A stretch of 64,000 bases of DNA from Pontibacter silvestris (GTDB lineage: Bacteria; Bacteroidota; Bacteroidia; Cytophagales; Hymenobacteraceae): the NCBI RefSeq assembly GCF_020907275.1, contig NZ_JAJJWI010000011.1:111768-175767 (forward strand). Direction: 5' to 3'. The position numbers and the translations under genes are program-made. Below are positions 25,971-35,538 of the stretch, in pieces. A model generated the notes under the pieces. The model was not told the origin of the DNA, did not search any database, and saw only the letters and a program-made list of their open reading frames with translations. How positions within the stretch are numbered: the stretch's first letter is position 1; every line of letters begins with the position of its first letter.

Positions 25971-26164
25971 AACTGGTAGGTAAGTTGGTAAGATATGCTT
26001 CCAGTTAAGCTTATCATTTCACTCTTACTATAGCTACCACTTCCGTTACTCTTCTATCCACCAAAAGCGAGTATGTTCGAAAAATAAGGCAGCAAAACCA
26101 GCTTGTATCACACCTGGTGCGTAAGAAAATCTCTAGTTAATTCTATTAAATAAAGCTTAATAAG

Positions 26165-26866
26165 ATGTTAGATAATATTCTGAATACCTCTAAAATCCGT
26201 CCGGCTTTACTGCTCTTTGATGTAAATGAGACATTATTGGACATGTCAGCCATGCAAAAAGCCATAAACGAAACATTTCACAATGAGCTGGCTTTCAAAC
26301 TTTGGTTCTCGCATCTTATACAATATGCTCTTGTAGAAAACGTAACAGATACGTACCATAACTTTAGCGAAGTAGGCCAAGCTGCCATGCACATGATTTC
26401 AGAAATTACAGGGCAGCATGTTTCAGAAGCGAAGCAAAAGGAGTTGGTAGAGATGGTAAAGAGCACACAGCCACACCCGGATGTAATACCTGGTCTGGAG
26501 AAACTGCGCGAAGCCGGCTTTCGCATGGCTACACTTACTAACTCCCCTGCAAAATCGAGTGTACCGCATTTAGATGCAGTAGGCCTGAAAAGTTTCTTCG
26601 AGGAAACCTTCAGCGTGGATAGCGTAGAAAAATTTAAACCTCACAGCAACCCTTACCAGTATGTGGCAGAGCAAATGGAGGTGAAAATAGAAGATGTGAT
26701 GATGGTAGCCGCACACGGCTGGGATATGGCTGGCGCCTTACGCACAGGAGCACGCGCCGCCTTTATCTCCCGCCCAGGCCAAACGCTGTACCCTTTGGCT
26801 CCTGAACCAGAACTTACAGTACCTACACTCACAGAACTAGCCGAGAAGCTGATTAAAATGGAATAG
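26165..26866 (+). CDS. Haloacid dehalogenase type II-like hydrolase
   Basis: This 233-residue HAD-superfamily protein resembles L-2-haloacid dehalogenases. The nucleophile Asp lies in LLFDVNETLLDM, motif II is TLTNSPAKSS, a Lys follows in EKFKPHSNPY, and the acidic motif III region is AAHGWDMAGALRTG. The VNETLLD form and the following long cap helix are typical of type II dehalogenases. It may dehalogenate short 2-haloacids or act on another small substrate. Promoter and partner genes are not evident. Confidence 0.9.
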   Translation: MLDNILNTSKIRPALLLFDVNETLLDMSAMQKAINETFHNELAFKLWFSHLIQYALVENVTDTYHNFSEVGQAAMHMISEITGQHVSEAKQKELVEMVKSTQPHPDVIPGLEKLREAGFRMATLTNSPAKSSVPHLDAVGLKSFFEETFSVDSVEKFKPHSNPYQYVAEQMEVKIEDVMMVAAHGWDMAGALRTGARAAFISRPGQTLYPLAPEPELTVPTLTELAEKLIKME

Positions 26867-27118
26867 GCTCTTTCGTGTTATCCGTATTATTAAAGGCTGC
26901 CACGCTTGCAGAACCTGTACATGCAGCGAGGTTTCCCGAACAGCTATTCTTTGCCGTTGTTGTGTCTTCTGAACGACTACCGTGTCTGCTCCTGCAAACG
27001 TTGTAGTTCTCGTGCCATTGGAGCAGGATCTAGGCTATTGCATAAAGAACTTGAGCAAGGTGCTACCAAAACATACCGCCAGTTTGAGCGCAGCAGTAAC
27101 TGGTGGAAGGAAATGGCA

Positions 27119-27213
27119 GCCAGTTTGTAGCTGGCGAGGGTACAGAAATGAGTATAAATCCAGTTACAAACTGGATCTAAGTAAAGCTACAAGTTACGCT
27201 GACGCTAAACTTG
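27119..27213. repeat. Cluster of REP-like palindromes in a non-coding stretch
   Basis: The 377-nt gap 26867-27243 holds no convincing gene but has three short palindromes built on AGTT/AACT: GCCAG-N7-CTGGC (27119-27135), ATCCAGTT-ACA-AACTGGAT (27158-27176) and CAAGTT-N12-AACTTG (27190-27213). Such clusters resemble REP/BIME-type elements mobilised by RAYT transposases in Bacteroidota. No RAYT gene is in the window, so this would be a non-autonomous copy. Short frames through it (26906-27130, 26982-27281) look like chance reading of the repeat. Confidence 0.6.
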
Positions 27214-27243
27214 CGGCATGGGGGCCTATTGGAAAATCAACAA

Positions 27244-28025
27244 CTATAATTGTAACAGTTGATTCTCAAGTAAATCTTTAGAAAGAGTTTTAAGTGTAAT
27301 ATTATTAAATTCATATACCTCTGGAATACCATTGAAGCTGAATCTACTGTTCTCAAGTTTCACAATTTGTACTCTATCTTTATTATTTAAAGAGTTAGAG
27401 CTATCTATTAGAGCAATGGCTAACTTATCAGTTGGAGTAGACATATCTTGTCCAACAATTGAGAGTGTTAATCCAGGCATTTGATCATTTGCAAGAGCAG
27501 ACGCTGGAGTTACAGTTATAATCCAATGTACATTTGGTCTAAAGGTAATTTTAGCTTCATATCTATCCGTTGAAGCATCAAATATATTCTCCGGCAGTTT
27601 TCCTATGGCATATGAGATTGTATCACCTGTGTTCTTGTTATAAACATCAATCATACTCTATAAACATCAATCATACTCTTTAAACTAGAAAAAAAGGAGT
27701 CCAGTTGAGGCTTCCATTTTGAGCTTAATACAATTCTGTTGCTCTTTACATCTAGCCCTTTCTTTTCTAAGTCAAGCTTCTTTAAATCTTTAGTTTTTAT
27801 GAAGTCGTTTGCCCACTCATTGAACTCATCTTCAATCTTTGCTATTTCTTTACTATTTGTATTGGGGGAGCTTTTAAGTGCATCAATTTTATGTTGGGTT
27901 TCTTCAAATTTTTCTAATATCTCTTTTTGTGATTTGTCACTGCTCTTCCCAGAGCCAACATACATAATGAATGTACCGATAGCGATAATCAAAATACCAA
28001 TCACTATATAAATATTCATTCTCAT
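27244..28025 (-). pseudogene. Membrane-anchored hypothetical protein split by a 20-bp tandem duplication
   Basis: Two minus-strand frames, 28025-27651 (124 residues) and 27654-27244 (136 residues), meet at a tandem 20-bp duplication (27639-27678). Removing one unit joins them into a 253-residue protein reading SLKSMIDVYNKNTGDTIS across the junction, so the duplication broke a single gene. The N-terminal part has one membrane span (about residues 4-22) and a charged coiled-coil-like stretch (about 30-90). The C-terminal part looks beta-rich. I do not recognise the family. The stop of the first part and the ATG of the second overlap as ATGA, so both halves might still be translated by coupling. 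GC content is low compared with the neighbours, suggesting an acquired gene. Confidence 0.75.
27639..27678. repeat. 20-bp direct tandem duplication
   Basis: The unit TATAAACATCAATCATACTC occurs twice without interruption. Twenty is not a multiple of three, so the copy number sets the reading frame of the gene that contains it. Slippage or recombination could restore the frame. Confidence 0.95.
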
Positions 28026-28172
28026 ACCTTAATTAAATATCCTAACTTATCTCATTACAAATGTATTAAACATTCTAAGTATCTTCTTTGAAAAGAAAAA
28101 AATTAAGACGGAATAATTACTTCCGCAACCTTCTCCCTCTCCTTCCTGTTCTGATAAAACATTAACTTATAG

Positions 28173-28180
28173 TATCTTTG
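28173..28180 (+). promoter_or_regulatory. -7 promoter box of mfd
   Basis: TATCTTTG fits the -7 consensus TAnnTTTG. A weak TTCTG lies at 28149-28153 at the expected -33 distance. The presumed transcript would start near 28187 and contain the hairpin at 28220-28259. Confidence 0.5.
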
Positions 28181-28219
28181 TAGAGAAGGACTATAAAAGA
28201 CGAAATCCGTAGTTCAAGC

Positions 28220-28259
28220 GCTTTAGGCAATAGCTAACGTTGTAGTTATCGCCTAAAGC
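28220..28259 (+). promoter_or_regulatory. Stem-loop in the mfd leader
   Basis: GCTTTAGGC (28220-28228) pairs perfectly with GCCTAAAGC (28251-28259), and an inner TAAC/GTTA (28235-28238, 28245-28248) extends the structure. It ends 51 nt before the likely TTG start. There is no T run directly after the stem, so it may affect mRNA stability or translation. Confidence 0.45.
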
Positions 28260-28309
28260 TGTTTTGCGTGTTTTGTCCTGACACTGGTGTTTATAAAACC
28301 GAACATACT

Positions 28310-31300
28310 TTGAAAGTTACAGATTTCTTAGAGCTGTACCGCCTCGACAGCGTGGTGCAAACCATAGCCGAACGGCTGAAGGCAAACAAGGCATACCGCC
28401 TGCAACTCAAGGGCCTCGCTGGCAGCTTAGATGCTGTGCTGGCCTCGGCAGTTTATACCATAAACCCACAGCACCAACTCTTTGTGCTGCACGACAGAGA
28501 GGAGGCGGCTTATTTTTTTACTGATCTGAAAAACCTGCTGGGCGATACAAAGGAGATCTTGCTTTTCCCGACCTCCTACAAACGCCCTTATAGTTTCGAC
28601 GATACCGAAAACGCCAACATACTTATGCGGGCCGAGGTGCTCAACCGCCTCAACCAGAAAACAGGCAAGGGCGAACTGATCGTAACCTACCCTGAGGCGC
28701 TGACGGAGAAGGTAATCAACAAAAAATCGTTGGTCGAAAATACGCTAGGAGCTAAGGTGGGCGAAAAGCTGGATACGGCTTTCCTGAGTGAGATGCTGAC
28801 CGAGTACGGCTTTGAGCGCACCGAGTTTGTGTACGAGGCGGGCCAGTATGCCGTACGAGGTGGCATTGTAGACGTTTACTCTTACGCCAACGACCTGCCG
28901 TACCGCATCGAGCTTTTCGGCGACGAAATTGAAAGTATACGTACCTTCGACCCCGACACACAGCTGAGCGTGGAGACGAAGAAGGCGATCTCGATTATAC
29001 CGAACGTACAGACAAAGCTACTGCAGGAAACTCGTGAGGCTTTTCTGGACTTCCTGCCCGAAAACACCAACATCTGGTTCAAAGATGTACGCCTGACGCT
29101 GGATGTGATTGAGGAGTACTTCGATAAGGCTTCGCATGCATTTGAAAATATGCTGGCAGGCAGCGGCGGCACACAGATCGTGTCGGACCCGGAGCAGTTG
29201 TTCCAGACGCAGAAGCAGTTTAAGGAGCTACTCAAAAACTTTACCGTTATCGAGATTGGCAAGCGCTTCCATTTCCGCGATACCGAGGTACTGCAGTTTC
29301 AGGCCAAACCACAGCCCTCTTTTAACAAAGACTTTAAACGGCTGGTAAAAGACCTGCACGAGCAGCAAGGGGCAGGCTTCGTAAACGTTATCGCCACAGA
29401 TTCACCGCGCCAGATCAACCGCCTTACCATGATCTTCGATGAATTAGACCACGACGTGCGCTTCCAGCACCTCCCTGTCTCCCTGCGTGAGGGCTTCATC
29501 GACCAGACGCTGAAAGTTACCTGCTATACCGATCACCAACTGTTCGACAGGTTCTACCAGCACAAGGCCAGGGAGGGGCATTCCAAAACCAAGGCCATGA
29601 CACTGAAAGAGCTGCGCTCGCTGCAGCCCGGCGACTATGTAACACATGTGGACTACGGCATTGGCCGCTTTGCAGGGCTGGAGAAAGTTGAGGTTGGCGG
29701 ACGCATGCAGGAGGCGATTCGCTTGGTGTATCGTGATGATGATTTACTGTATGTGAGCATTCATGCCTTGCACAAAATATGCAAGTATAGCGGTAAAGAA
29801 GGCGGCCCGCCAAGCATGAGCAAACTGGGCTCTCCTGAGTGGGAAAACAAGAAGAAGAAGGTAAAGAGTAAGGTAAAAGACATTGCAGCCGAACTCATCA
29901 ACCTGTATGCAAAGCGTAAAGCCGCCCCAGGTTTTGCCTTCAGCCGCGATGGTTTCTTGCAGGCCGAGCTGGAATCGTCGTTTATTTACGAGGATACCCC
30001 AGACCAGGGCAAGGCCACCGAAGACGTGAAAGCCGACATGGAGCAGCCGCACCCGATGGACCGTCTGGTGTGTGGCGACGTAGGTTTCGGTAAAACCGAA
30101 GTAGCCATACGTGCTGCTTTTAAAGCGGCCTGCGATGGCAAGCAGGTGGCGGTGCTCGTGCCAACAACAATACTGGCTATGCAACATTACCGCACCTTCC
30201 GCGATAGGCTGGAGCAGTTCCCTGTTACCGTAGACTATATCAACCGCTTTAAAACCACCAAGGACACCAAAGACACCTTGAAGCGTGTAGCCGAAGGTAA
30301 AGTAGACATACTTATCGGGACGCACCGCATCGTGAGCAAAGATGTGAAGTTTAAAGACCTCGGCCTGATGATAATTGACGAAGAACAGAAGTTCGGGGTA
30401 AAGACAAAGGAGAAGTTGAAAGAGATGAAGGTGAATGTAGATACCCTCACCCTGACCGCCACCCCTATTCCGCGCACGCTGCACTTTTCGCTGATGGGTG
30501 CCCGCGACCTGAGCGTAATTGCCACGCCACCGCCCAACCGCCAGCCTGTAAAAACGGAGCTGCACGTTTTTGATGAAGCTTTAATTCGGGATGCCATCGT
30601 GTACGAGATGAAGCGCGGCGGGCAAGTGTTCTTTGTGCACAACCGTGTGAAGGATATTGAGGAAATAGCCTCCTTGATTCTGCGCCTCGTGCCTGATGCC
30701 AAGATTACTTATGCCCACGGGCAGATGGAGCCTGAGAAGCTGGAGAAGCGCATGATGAAGTTCGTGAACGGCGAATACGATGTGCTGGTATCCACCAACA
30801 TTATCGAGTCTGGCCTGGATATCGAGAACGCTAACACCATCATCATCAACCGTGCACACATGTTCGGCCTGTCAGACCTGCACCAGATGCGTGGCCGCGT
30901 GGGCCGTTCTAACAAAAAGGCTTTCTGCTACATGCTAACGCCACCTGTGTCTGGCTTGCCTTCCGATTCCCGTAAACGCTTGAGTACCTTGGAAGAATTC
31001 TCCGATCTGGGCGAAGGCTTTAAAATAGCTATGCGCGATTTAGATATACGCGGAGCGGGGAACCTGCTGGGCGGTGAGCAAAGCGGCTTTATCACCGACC
31101 TTGGCTTTGAGATGTACCACCAGGTTTTAGATGATGCCATTAAAGAACTGAAAGAAACGGAATTCAAAGATCTGTTTCTGAAAGATAACCTGGAGCAGTT
31201 TATAGAGCCTGTGCTGGAGTGCAACATCGAAACAGACATGGAGGTGCTCATACCAGACTGGTACGTGAGCAACATTTCGGAGCGACTGAACCTCTACAGC

Positions 31301-31681
31301 AAACTCGACAGCACAAAGGATTTACAGGAGTTGGAGAAGCTCCGGGAAAGTATTGTAGACCGCTTTGGCCCAATGCCTGAGGAGGTGCAGAAGCTGGTGG
31401 ACATCGTAAAGCTGCGCTGGCAGGCACAGCAACTTGGCTTCGAAAAACTAACCATCAAAAAAGAGGTCATGAAAGGTTATTTACCATCTGAGAACAATGA
31501 TGCTTATTTCCAGTCAGAAACGTTTGGCAACATATTAAAATATGTACAGCAGCACCCGCGCCGGTCTCGTTTGAAAGACTCTAAGAATAAACTGATCGTA
31601 ATTGTAGAAGACATCCAGAGTATAAGTAGTGCAAAAGAAGTGTTTGAAGGATTTGGCATACGAGAGGCAGCATCAGCCTAA
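28310..31681 (+). CDS. mfd: Transcription-repair coupling factor Mfd
   Basis: Mfd removes RNA polymerase stalled at DNA lesions and recruits UvrA for nucleotide excision repair. All parts are present. A UvrB-like N-terminal module starts at LKGLAGSLDAVL. The RNA polymerase interaction domain contains LQPGDYVTHVDYGIGRFAGL. Next come the translocase with Walker A GDVGFGKTEVA, the DEEQ box in MIIDEEQKFGV and the TRG motif ATPIPRTLHFSLMGARDLS, and helicase motif VI as QMRGRVGRS. A TRCF C-terminal domain closes the protein. Length of about 1123 residues is normal. The TTG at 28310 (LKVTDFLELYRLD) fits family N termini better than the GTG at 28268; no ATG is available near the start. Confidence 0.97.
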   Translation: MKVTDFLELYRLDSVVQTIAERLKANKAYRLQLKGLAGSLDAVLASAVYTINPQHQLFVLHDREEAAYFFTDLKNLLGDTKEILLFPTSYKRPYSFDDTENANILMRAEVLNRLNQKTGKGELIVTYPEALTEKVINKKSLVENTLGAKVGEKLDTAFLSEMLTEYGFERTEFVYEAGQYAVRGGIVDVYSYANDLPYRIELFGDEIESIRTFDPDTQLSVETKKAISIIPNVQTKLLQETREAFLDFLPENTNIWFKDVRLTLDVIEEYFDKASHAFENMLAGSGGTQIVSDPEQLFQTQKQFKELLKNFTVIEIGKRFHFRDTEVLQFQAKPQPSFNKDFKRLVKDLHEQQGAGFVNVIATDSPRQINRLTMIFDELDHDVRFQHLPVSLREGFIDQTLKVTCYTDHQLFDRFYQHKAREGHSKTKAMTLKELRSLQPGDYVTHVDYGIGRFAGLEKVEVGGRMQEAIRLVYRDDDLLYVSIHALHKICKYSGKEGGPPSMSKLGSPEWENKKKKVKSKVKDIAAELINLYAKRKAAPGFAFSRDGFLQAELESSFIYEDTPDQGKATEDVKADMEQPHPMDRLVCGDVGFGKTEVAIRAAFKAACDGKQVAVLVPTTILAMQHYRTFRDRLEQFPVTVDYINRFKTTKDTKDTLKRVAEGKVDILIGTHRIVSKDVKFKDLGLMIIDEEQKFGVKTKEKLKEMKVNVDTLTLTATPIPRTLHFSLMGARDLSVIATPPPNRQPVKTELHVFDEALIRDAIVYEMKRGGQVFFVHNRVKDIEEIASLILRLVPDAKITYAHGQMEPEKLEKRMMKFVNGEYDVLVSTNIIESGLDIENANTIIINRAHMFGLSDLHQMRGRVGRSNKKAFCYMLTPPVSGLPSDSRKRLSTLEEFSDLGEGFKIAMRDLDIRGAGNLLGGEQSGFITDLGFEMYHQVLDDAIKELKETEFKDLFLKDNLEQFIEPVLECNIETDMEVLIPDWYVSNISERLNLYSKLDSTKDLQELEKLRESIVDRFGPMPEEVQKLVDIVKLRWQAQQLGFEKLTIKKEVMKGYLPSENNDAYFQSETFGNILKYVQQHPRRSRLKDSKNKLIVIVEDIQSISSAKEVFEGFGIREAASA

Positions 31682-31704
31682 ACTTTTATAAGAATCAATA
31701 CCAT

Positions 31705-31738
31705 AAAGCCCGGGCTACACGTTTGTAGTCCGGGCTTT
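31705..31738 (+). terminator. Terminator of mfd
   Basis: Fourteen-nt arms (31705-31718, 31725-31738) with AAAGCCCGG/CCGGGCTTT and one G-U pair surround a 6-nt loop and are followed by TT. It starts 24 nt after the mfd stop. Confidence 0.85.
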
Positions 31739-31941
31739 TGCACTTAATTGCATTTACTTTAAGTAAAGCTGGTAACAGATTCTTTCAAAACAAGTATAGG
31801 GAACGGAAGTATCAGCCATAGTAAAGAATAAACTTCTGACACTAGCTCTGCTTTCTTCTGGTGTTCCAGTACGTTTGAAGCGTATTATATTTAGTACCCT
31901 CACCACATGCAGCATCTTAACTAATTTGTGTTACATTTATG

Positions 31942-31959
31942 GCCCAATCTGTATTGGGC
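31942..31959 (+). promoter_or_regulatory. Short stem-loop before the PAS histidine kinase
   Basis: GCCCAAT-CTGT-ATTGGGC is a perfect 7-bp stem with a 4-nt loop, ending 23 nt before the ATG at 31983. It could be a regulator site or a leader structure. Nothing else is visible in the 300-nt spacer apart from the mfd terminator. Confidence 0.4.
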
Positions 31960-31982
31960 TAACCTGAGCCACTTCTAACCTT

Positions 31983-34661
31983 ATGGAAGATGTACCTGTT
32001 TCTCTTACTGAGATAGATTTCAAAAATCTCTTCAAAGCTTTACCAGGCCTTTACCTGGTGCTGTCTCCTGAACTCTTTATTATTGAAGCCAGCAATAGTT
32101 ACCAAAAAGCGACACACGCTACTGATAAAGACATAAAAGGGAAATACCTTTTTGATGTGTTTCCTGAAAACCCCAATTTAAAAGGCCTGAAATCAAGTGA
32201 AATTTTAGAGGCATCTATTCTGCAGGTTATAGAATCCAAAAAACCTCATGTCCTTCCTGTGCTACGCTACGATGTTGAAAACGCTACTGGTGAATATGAG
32301 GAGCACTACTGGCACATGCACACAGTACCCATTCTGGATACAGCAGGTAACCTTAAGCAGGTACTGCACGAAGTGCGAAACATTACAGGTAAGGTAAAAG
32401 CTGAAAAAGAAGCAGAAGCTGTACAACAGAACCTTAAGCTAATGTCTAAAGCAGCCGGAGGCATAGTGTGGGAATGTGATTTGATAGCGAACAAAATAAA
32501 CTGGAGCGAATCTTATAAAGAAGTATTGGGCTACAGCGACAGCAGCCTGAAAGCTGAAGCCCAGGTGTGGGACGAGTTGGTTCACCCTGATGATTATCCG
32601 AAAGTTCGTGACAGTATTGAGGCCGTAATAGCTAATAAGCAAAAGTTCTGGACCGGAGAGTATCGTTACCGTAATGCTAATGGCACTTATACAGACATAG
32701 TAGATCATGGCTACGTTATTTACGACCACTTGGGCAAGCCTGAGCGCCTGCTGGGTTCTATGGTAGATGTTAGCCGTCAAAAAACACACGAGCAGGAACT
32801 GCAAAAAAGCCAGGAGCGCTTTATGCGCATTGCCATGGCCACCAATGATGTTATCTGGGACTGGGACCTGGAGGACGATTCCATCTGGTGGAATGAAGGA
32901 TTTAAGACGCTCTTCGGTTACACAGAAAAGGATATAGAGCCAACTAGTATATCCTGGACAAACCGCGTACATCCTGATGATTTACCCCATGTTAACGAAA
33001 CCATTTATGATGTTATTAACAGTGGAAATACAAATTGGGAACATGAGTACCGCTTTCGTTGCGCCGATGGCAGTTATAAGCTGGTAATAGACAGAGGCTA
33101 TGTGATACACAGTAGCAATGGCAAGGCTATACGTATGGTGGGTGCTATGGTAGACATAACGGAGAAAAAGCAGTTTGAACAGCAATTACAGGAAACCACA
33201 AACTGGTCTGTAAAAATTATGGAGTCTCTTCCGCTCATGGTCTGGACTGCTGCTTCTGACGGAGCTATTAACTATATTAACCAACGCTGGACGGAATACA
33301 CAGGGTCTACCTTACAGGAAATGAAAGACTGGAGGTGGGAAAACTTTACCCACCCGGAAGACTTTAAAAGATCAAGCACACTATGGTCTCAATGTCTTAA
33401 AACAGGAGAGCCTTACGTTAACCAGAGCCGTTGGAAGTCTGGTAAAGACGGTACCTATCGTTGGTTCCTGGCTCGTGCCGTGCCCATTCGTAACAGCCTC
33501 GGTGAAGTTACTTTGTGGGTAGGTTCCCATACCGATATAGAAGACCAGAAACAACTGCAGATAGAGCTCCAGAGAGCTACGCATCGGTTTCAGTTTCTGG
33601 CCGAGTCCATCCCCCAGATGGTGTGGACAACACTCTCCGATGGTTTTCACGATTACTTTAATCAGCACTGGGTAAATTATACCGGCCTGACACTTGAAGA
33701 AAGCCTAGGAATGAAGTGGATTGAACTGTTGCACCCTGATGACCGCCAACATTCCTGGAACCGCTGGCAATACTCCCTTCGCACCGGAGATTTCTACGAA
33801 GTTGAATACCGGCTCAGAAATGGTAGTAACGGGCCGTACCGATGGTTTTTAGGGCGGGCCATGGCTATGCGTGATGAGAAAGGTAACATTGTAAAATGGT
33901 TTGGCACCTGCACTGATATAGAAGACCATAAGAGAGCAGAAGAGGAACTCGTAGCTAAGAACCTGGAACTGGAGCGCATTAACCAGGACCTCGATAGCTT
34001 TGTATACACAGCTTCCCATGACCTTAAACTGCCGATTATAAACATGGCAGGTATTTTTGAGGCCCTCAACGACACGGCTACCTATAATGACCCGGATGCA
34101 CCTCGTATGATCGAGATGTTCAACAAGTCGCTCCAGCAAATTCATAACACCATACACGACCTGGCGGAAGTAGTAAAGATACAGAAGTCTCAGGACAGTG
34201 AGGTAGAGACTGTTGACCTGACTGGTATCAGCAACGATGTAATAGTTAGCCTACAAGATTTTCTGGCTGACTCCGGAGCACAGGTCATAACTGACTTTTC
34301 TGCAGCACCTACTGTACCTTTTACACGTGCCAATATGAAGAGCATCTTGTACAACCTCATCAGTAATGCTTTAAAATACCGCGCTCATGACAGAACGCCA
34401 CAGGTATCTCTGAGCACTGAACAAAAAGGCAATTATATTGAGCTGAAAGTTCAGGACAATGGGCTTGGCATTGACATGAACAAGCACCAAAGTAAACTGT
34501 TTCAGATGTTTAAGCGATTCCATAACCACGTGCCAGGTTCCGGGTTAGGCTTATATATTGTAAACAGGCTTCTTACAAACCAGGGCGGCTACATTAATAT
34601 TGAAAGTAAGCTTGACGAGGGCACTACTTTTTACTTATATTTCAGGCTGAAAAAAACATAA
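31983..34661 (+). CDS. Sensor histidine kinase with five PAS domains
   Basis: This 892-residue protein has no membrane span and is probably a cytoplasmic sensor. Five PAS domains follow one another at about residues 10-130, 148-268, 280-400, 405-525 and 530-650, each of the last four ending in a PAC motif such as GSMVDVSRQK or GTCTDIEDHK. A coiled-coil linker leads to the HisKA box with phospho-acceptor His679 in TASHDLKLPI. The ATPase domain shows the N box LYNLISNALKYR, G1 VQDNGLGIDM and G2 GSGLGLYIVNRLL. The PAS 4 and PAS 5 modules (PLMVWT/PQMVWT) are close relatives of each other. The ligand or cofactor is unknown. A single-domain response regulator follows after 31 nt and is its likely partner. 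Confidence 0.95.
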   Translation: MEDVPVSLTEIDFKNLFKALPGLYLVLSPELFIIEASNSYQKATHATDKDIKGKYLFDVFPENPNLKGLKSSEILEASILQVIESKKPHVLPVLRYDVENATGEYEEHYWHMHTVPILDTAGNLKQVLHEVRNITGKVKAEKEAEAVQQNLKLMSKAAGGIVWECDLIANKINWSESYKEVLGYSDSSLKAEAQVWDELVHPDDYPKVRDSIEAVIANKQKFWTGEYRYRNANGTYTDIVDHGYVIYDHLGKPERLLGSMVDVSRQKTHEQELQKSQERFMRIAMATNDVIWDWDLEDDSIWWNEGFKTLFGYTEKDIEPTSISWTNRVHPDDLPHVNETIYDVINSGNTNWEHEYRFRCADGSYKLVIDRGYVIHSSNGKAIRMVGAMVDITEKKQFEQQLQETTNWSVKIMESLPLMVWTAASDGAINYINQRWTEYTGSTLQEMKDWRWENFTHPEDFKRSSTLWSQCLKTGEPYVNQSRWKSGKDGTYRWFLARAVPIRNSLGEVTLWVGSHTDIEDQKQLQIELQRATHRFQFLAESIPQMVWTTLSDGFHDYFNQHWVNYTGLTLEESLGMKWIELLHPDDRQHSWNRWQYSLRTGDFYEVEYRLRNGSNGPYRWFLGRAMAMRDEKGNIVKWFGTCTDIEDHKRAEEELVAKNLELERINQDLDSFVYTASHDLKLPIINMAGIFEALNDTATYNDPDAPRMIEMFNKSLQQIHNTIHDLAEVVKIQKSQDSEVETVDLTGISNDVIVSLQDFLADSGAQVITDFSAAPTVPFTRANMKSILYNLISNALKYRAHDRTPQVSLSTEQKGNYIELKVQDNGLGIDMNKHQSKLFQMFKRFHNHVPGSGLGLYIVNRLLTNQGGYINIESKLDEGTTFYLYFRLKKT

Positions 34662-34692
34662 CCGGATTAGGTTTATTAACAGACACGAGCAC

Positions 34693-35100
34693 ATGAAGTC
34701 GGTAAATACGATTCTTTTGATTGATGATGATGATACTACCAATTACCTTAACCACCGCTTGCTAACCCGCCTGCAGGCCTCCCCTGACATACGTGTAGTA
34801 ACAAACGGAGATGAGGCACTGGACTATCTGGAGAAAGCCTTTGCGGGTGTGGCAGATTATCCTCAGCCCGATCTGATTTTTGTGGACATTAAAATGTCAG
34901 TAATGGATGGCTTTGAGTTTCTGGAAGAATACCAGAAGTTTAACAATATCCACAAAAGTAAAACAGTCATGCTGATGCTTACATCATCTGCCAGTTTCTA
35001 TGATCTGGAGAAACTTAAAGGCTTTCCGGATGTGCGCAAACATTATTCTAAACCTTTGGCTGAAGCAGATGTACGCGAGATTATGAATGAGTACTTTTGA
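34693..35100 (+). CDS. Single-domain response regulator
   Basis: This 135-residue protein is a receiver domain without an output domain. The acidic pocket is IDDDDT near residue 10-15, the phosphorylated residue is Asp65 in FVDIKMSVMDG, the switch Thr/Ser lies in LMLTSSAS, and the Lys is in HYSKPL. It resembles the Rcp1-like receivers that pair with PAS-rich kinases and act by phosphorelay or protein contact. It lies directly after the histidine kinase gene, likely in one transcript. Confidence 0.95.
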   Translation: MKSVNTILLIDDDDTTNYLNHRLLTRLQASPDIRVVTNGDEALDYLEKAFAGVADYPQPDLIFVDIKMSVMDGFEFLEEYQKFNNIHKSKTVMLMLTSSASFYDLEKLKGFPDVRKHYSKPLAEADVREIMNEYF

Positions 35101-35538
35101 TGCCTGTAACTAATATTTTTTCAGGCTGCTAAATTAAGACAAAACGAAGTTGATATATAAGCAACAACAGTTAGTGGTGTTGTTAATTAATTTATTCTCC
35201 AAAAGAAGCTTTGTACCTAACGCTGCTGTTTGTGTTCTTTTACTTACAACAGCATAAGTAAGCAGCTTTAACTTATTCTTTCATGGCGGCTTTACCCGAT
35301 TTGGTAAAGCTTGAAGAGTCGATTATCATTATTCTTTTACATTCTTCAGCTACTTCCAGGCATCTCTTCCTGAAAATAATCTACCAAGTTATCTTGCCTT
35401 AACTGGCTGCAGCCTCCTACAACCACAATTCTTCTGCTTAGGCTAATTTGAATTCTAACAATACGCCTCCTGTTCCCGTAAATTAAAGTGTACCGCATCA
35501 GGCGGTCTGATTTTGAATCTATTAAAGGAATTACAGCT
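35101..35538. other. 438-nt spacer with one small hairpin
   Basis: No gene is supported here. A perfect 8-bp hairpin GCTTTACC-N6-GGTAAAGC lies at 35289-35310, without a following T run. AT-rich sequence fills the first 150 nt after the response regulator. A 17-codon extension upstream of the next gene is open from 35488 but is not needed for that gene. Confidence 0.5.

Noticed and set aside
26906..27281. Short plus-strand reading frames between the dehalogenase gene and the split gene
   Set aside because: They run through REP-like palindromes and show no domain; they are more likely chance translations of a repeat.
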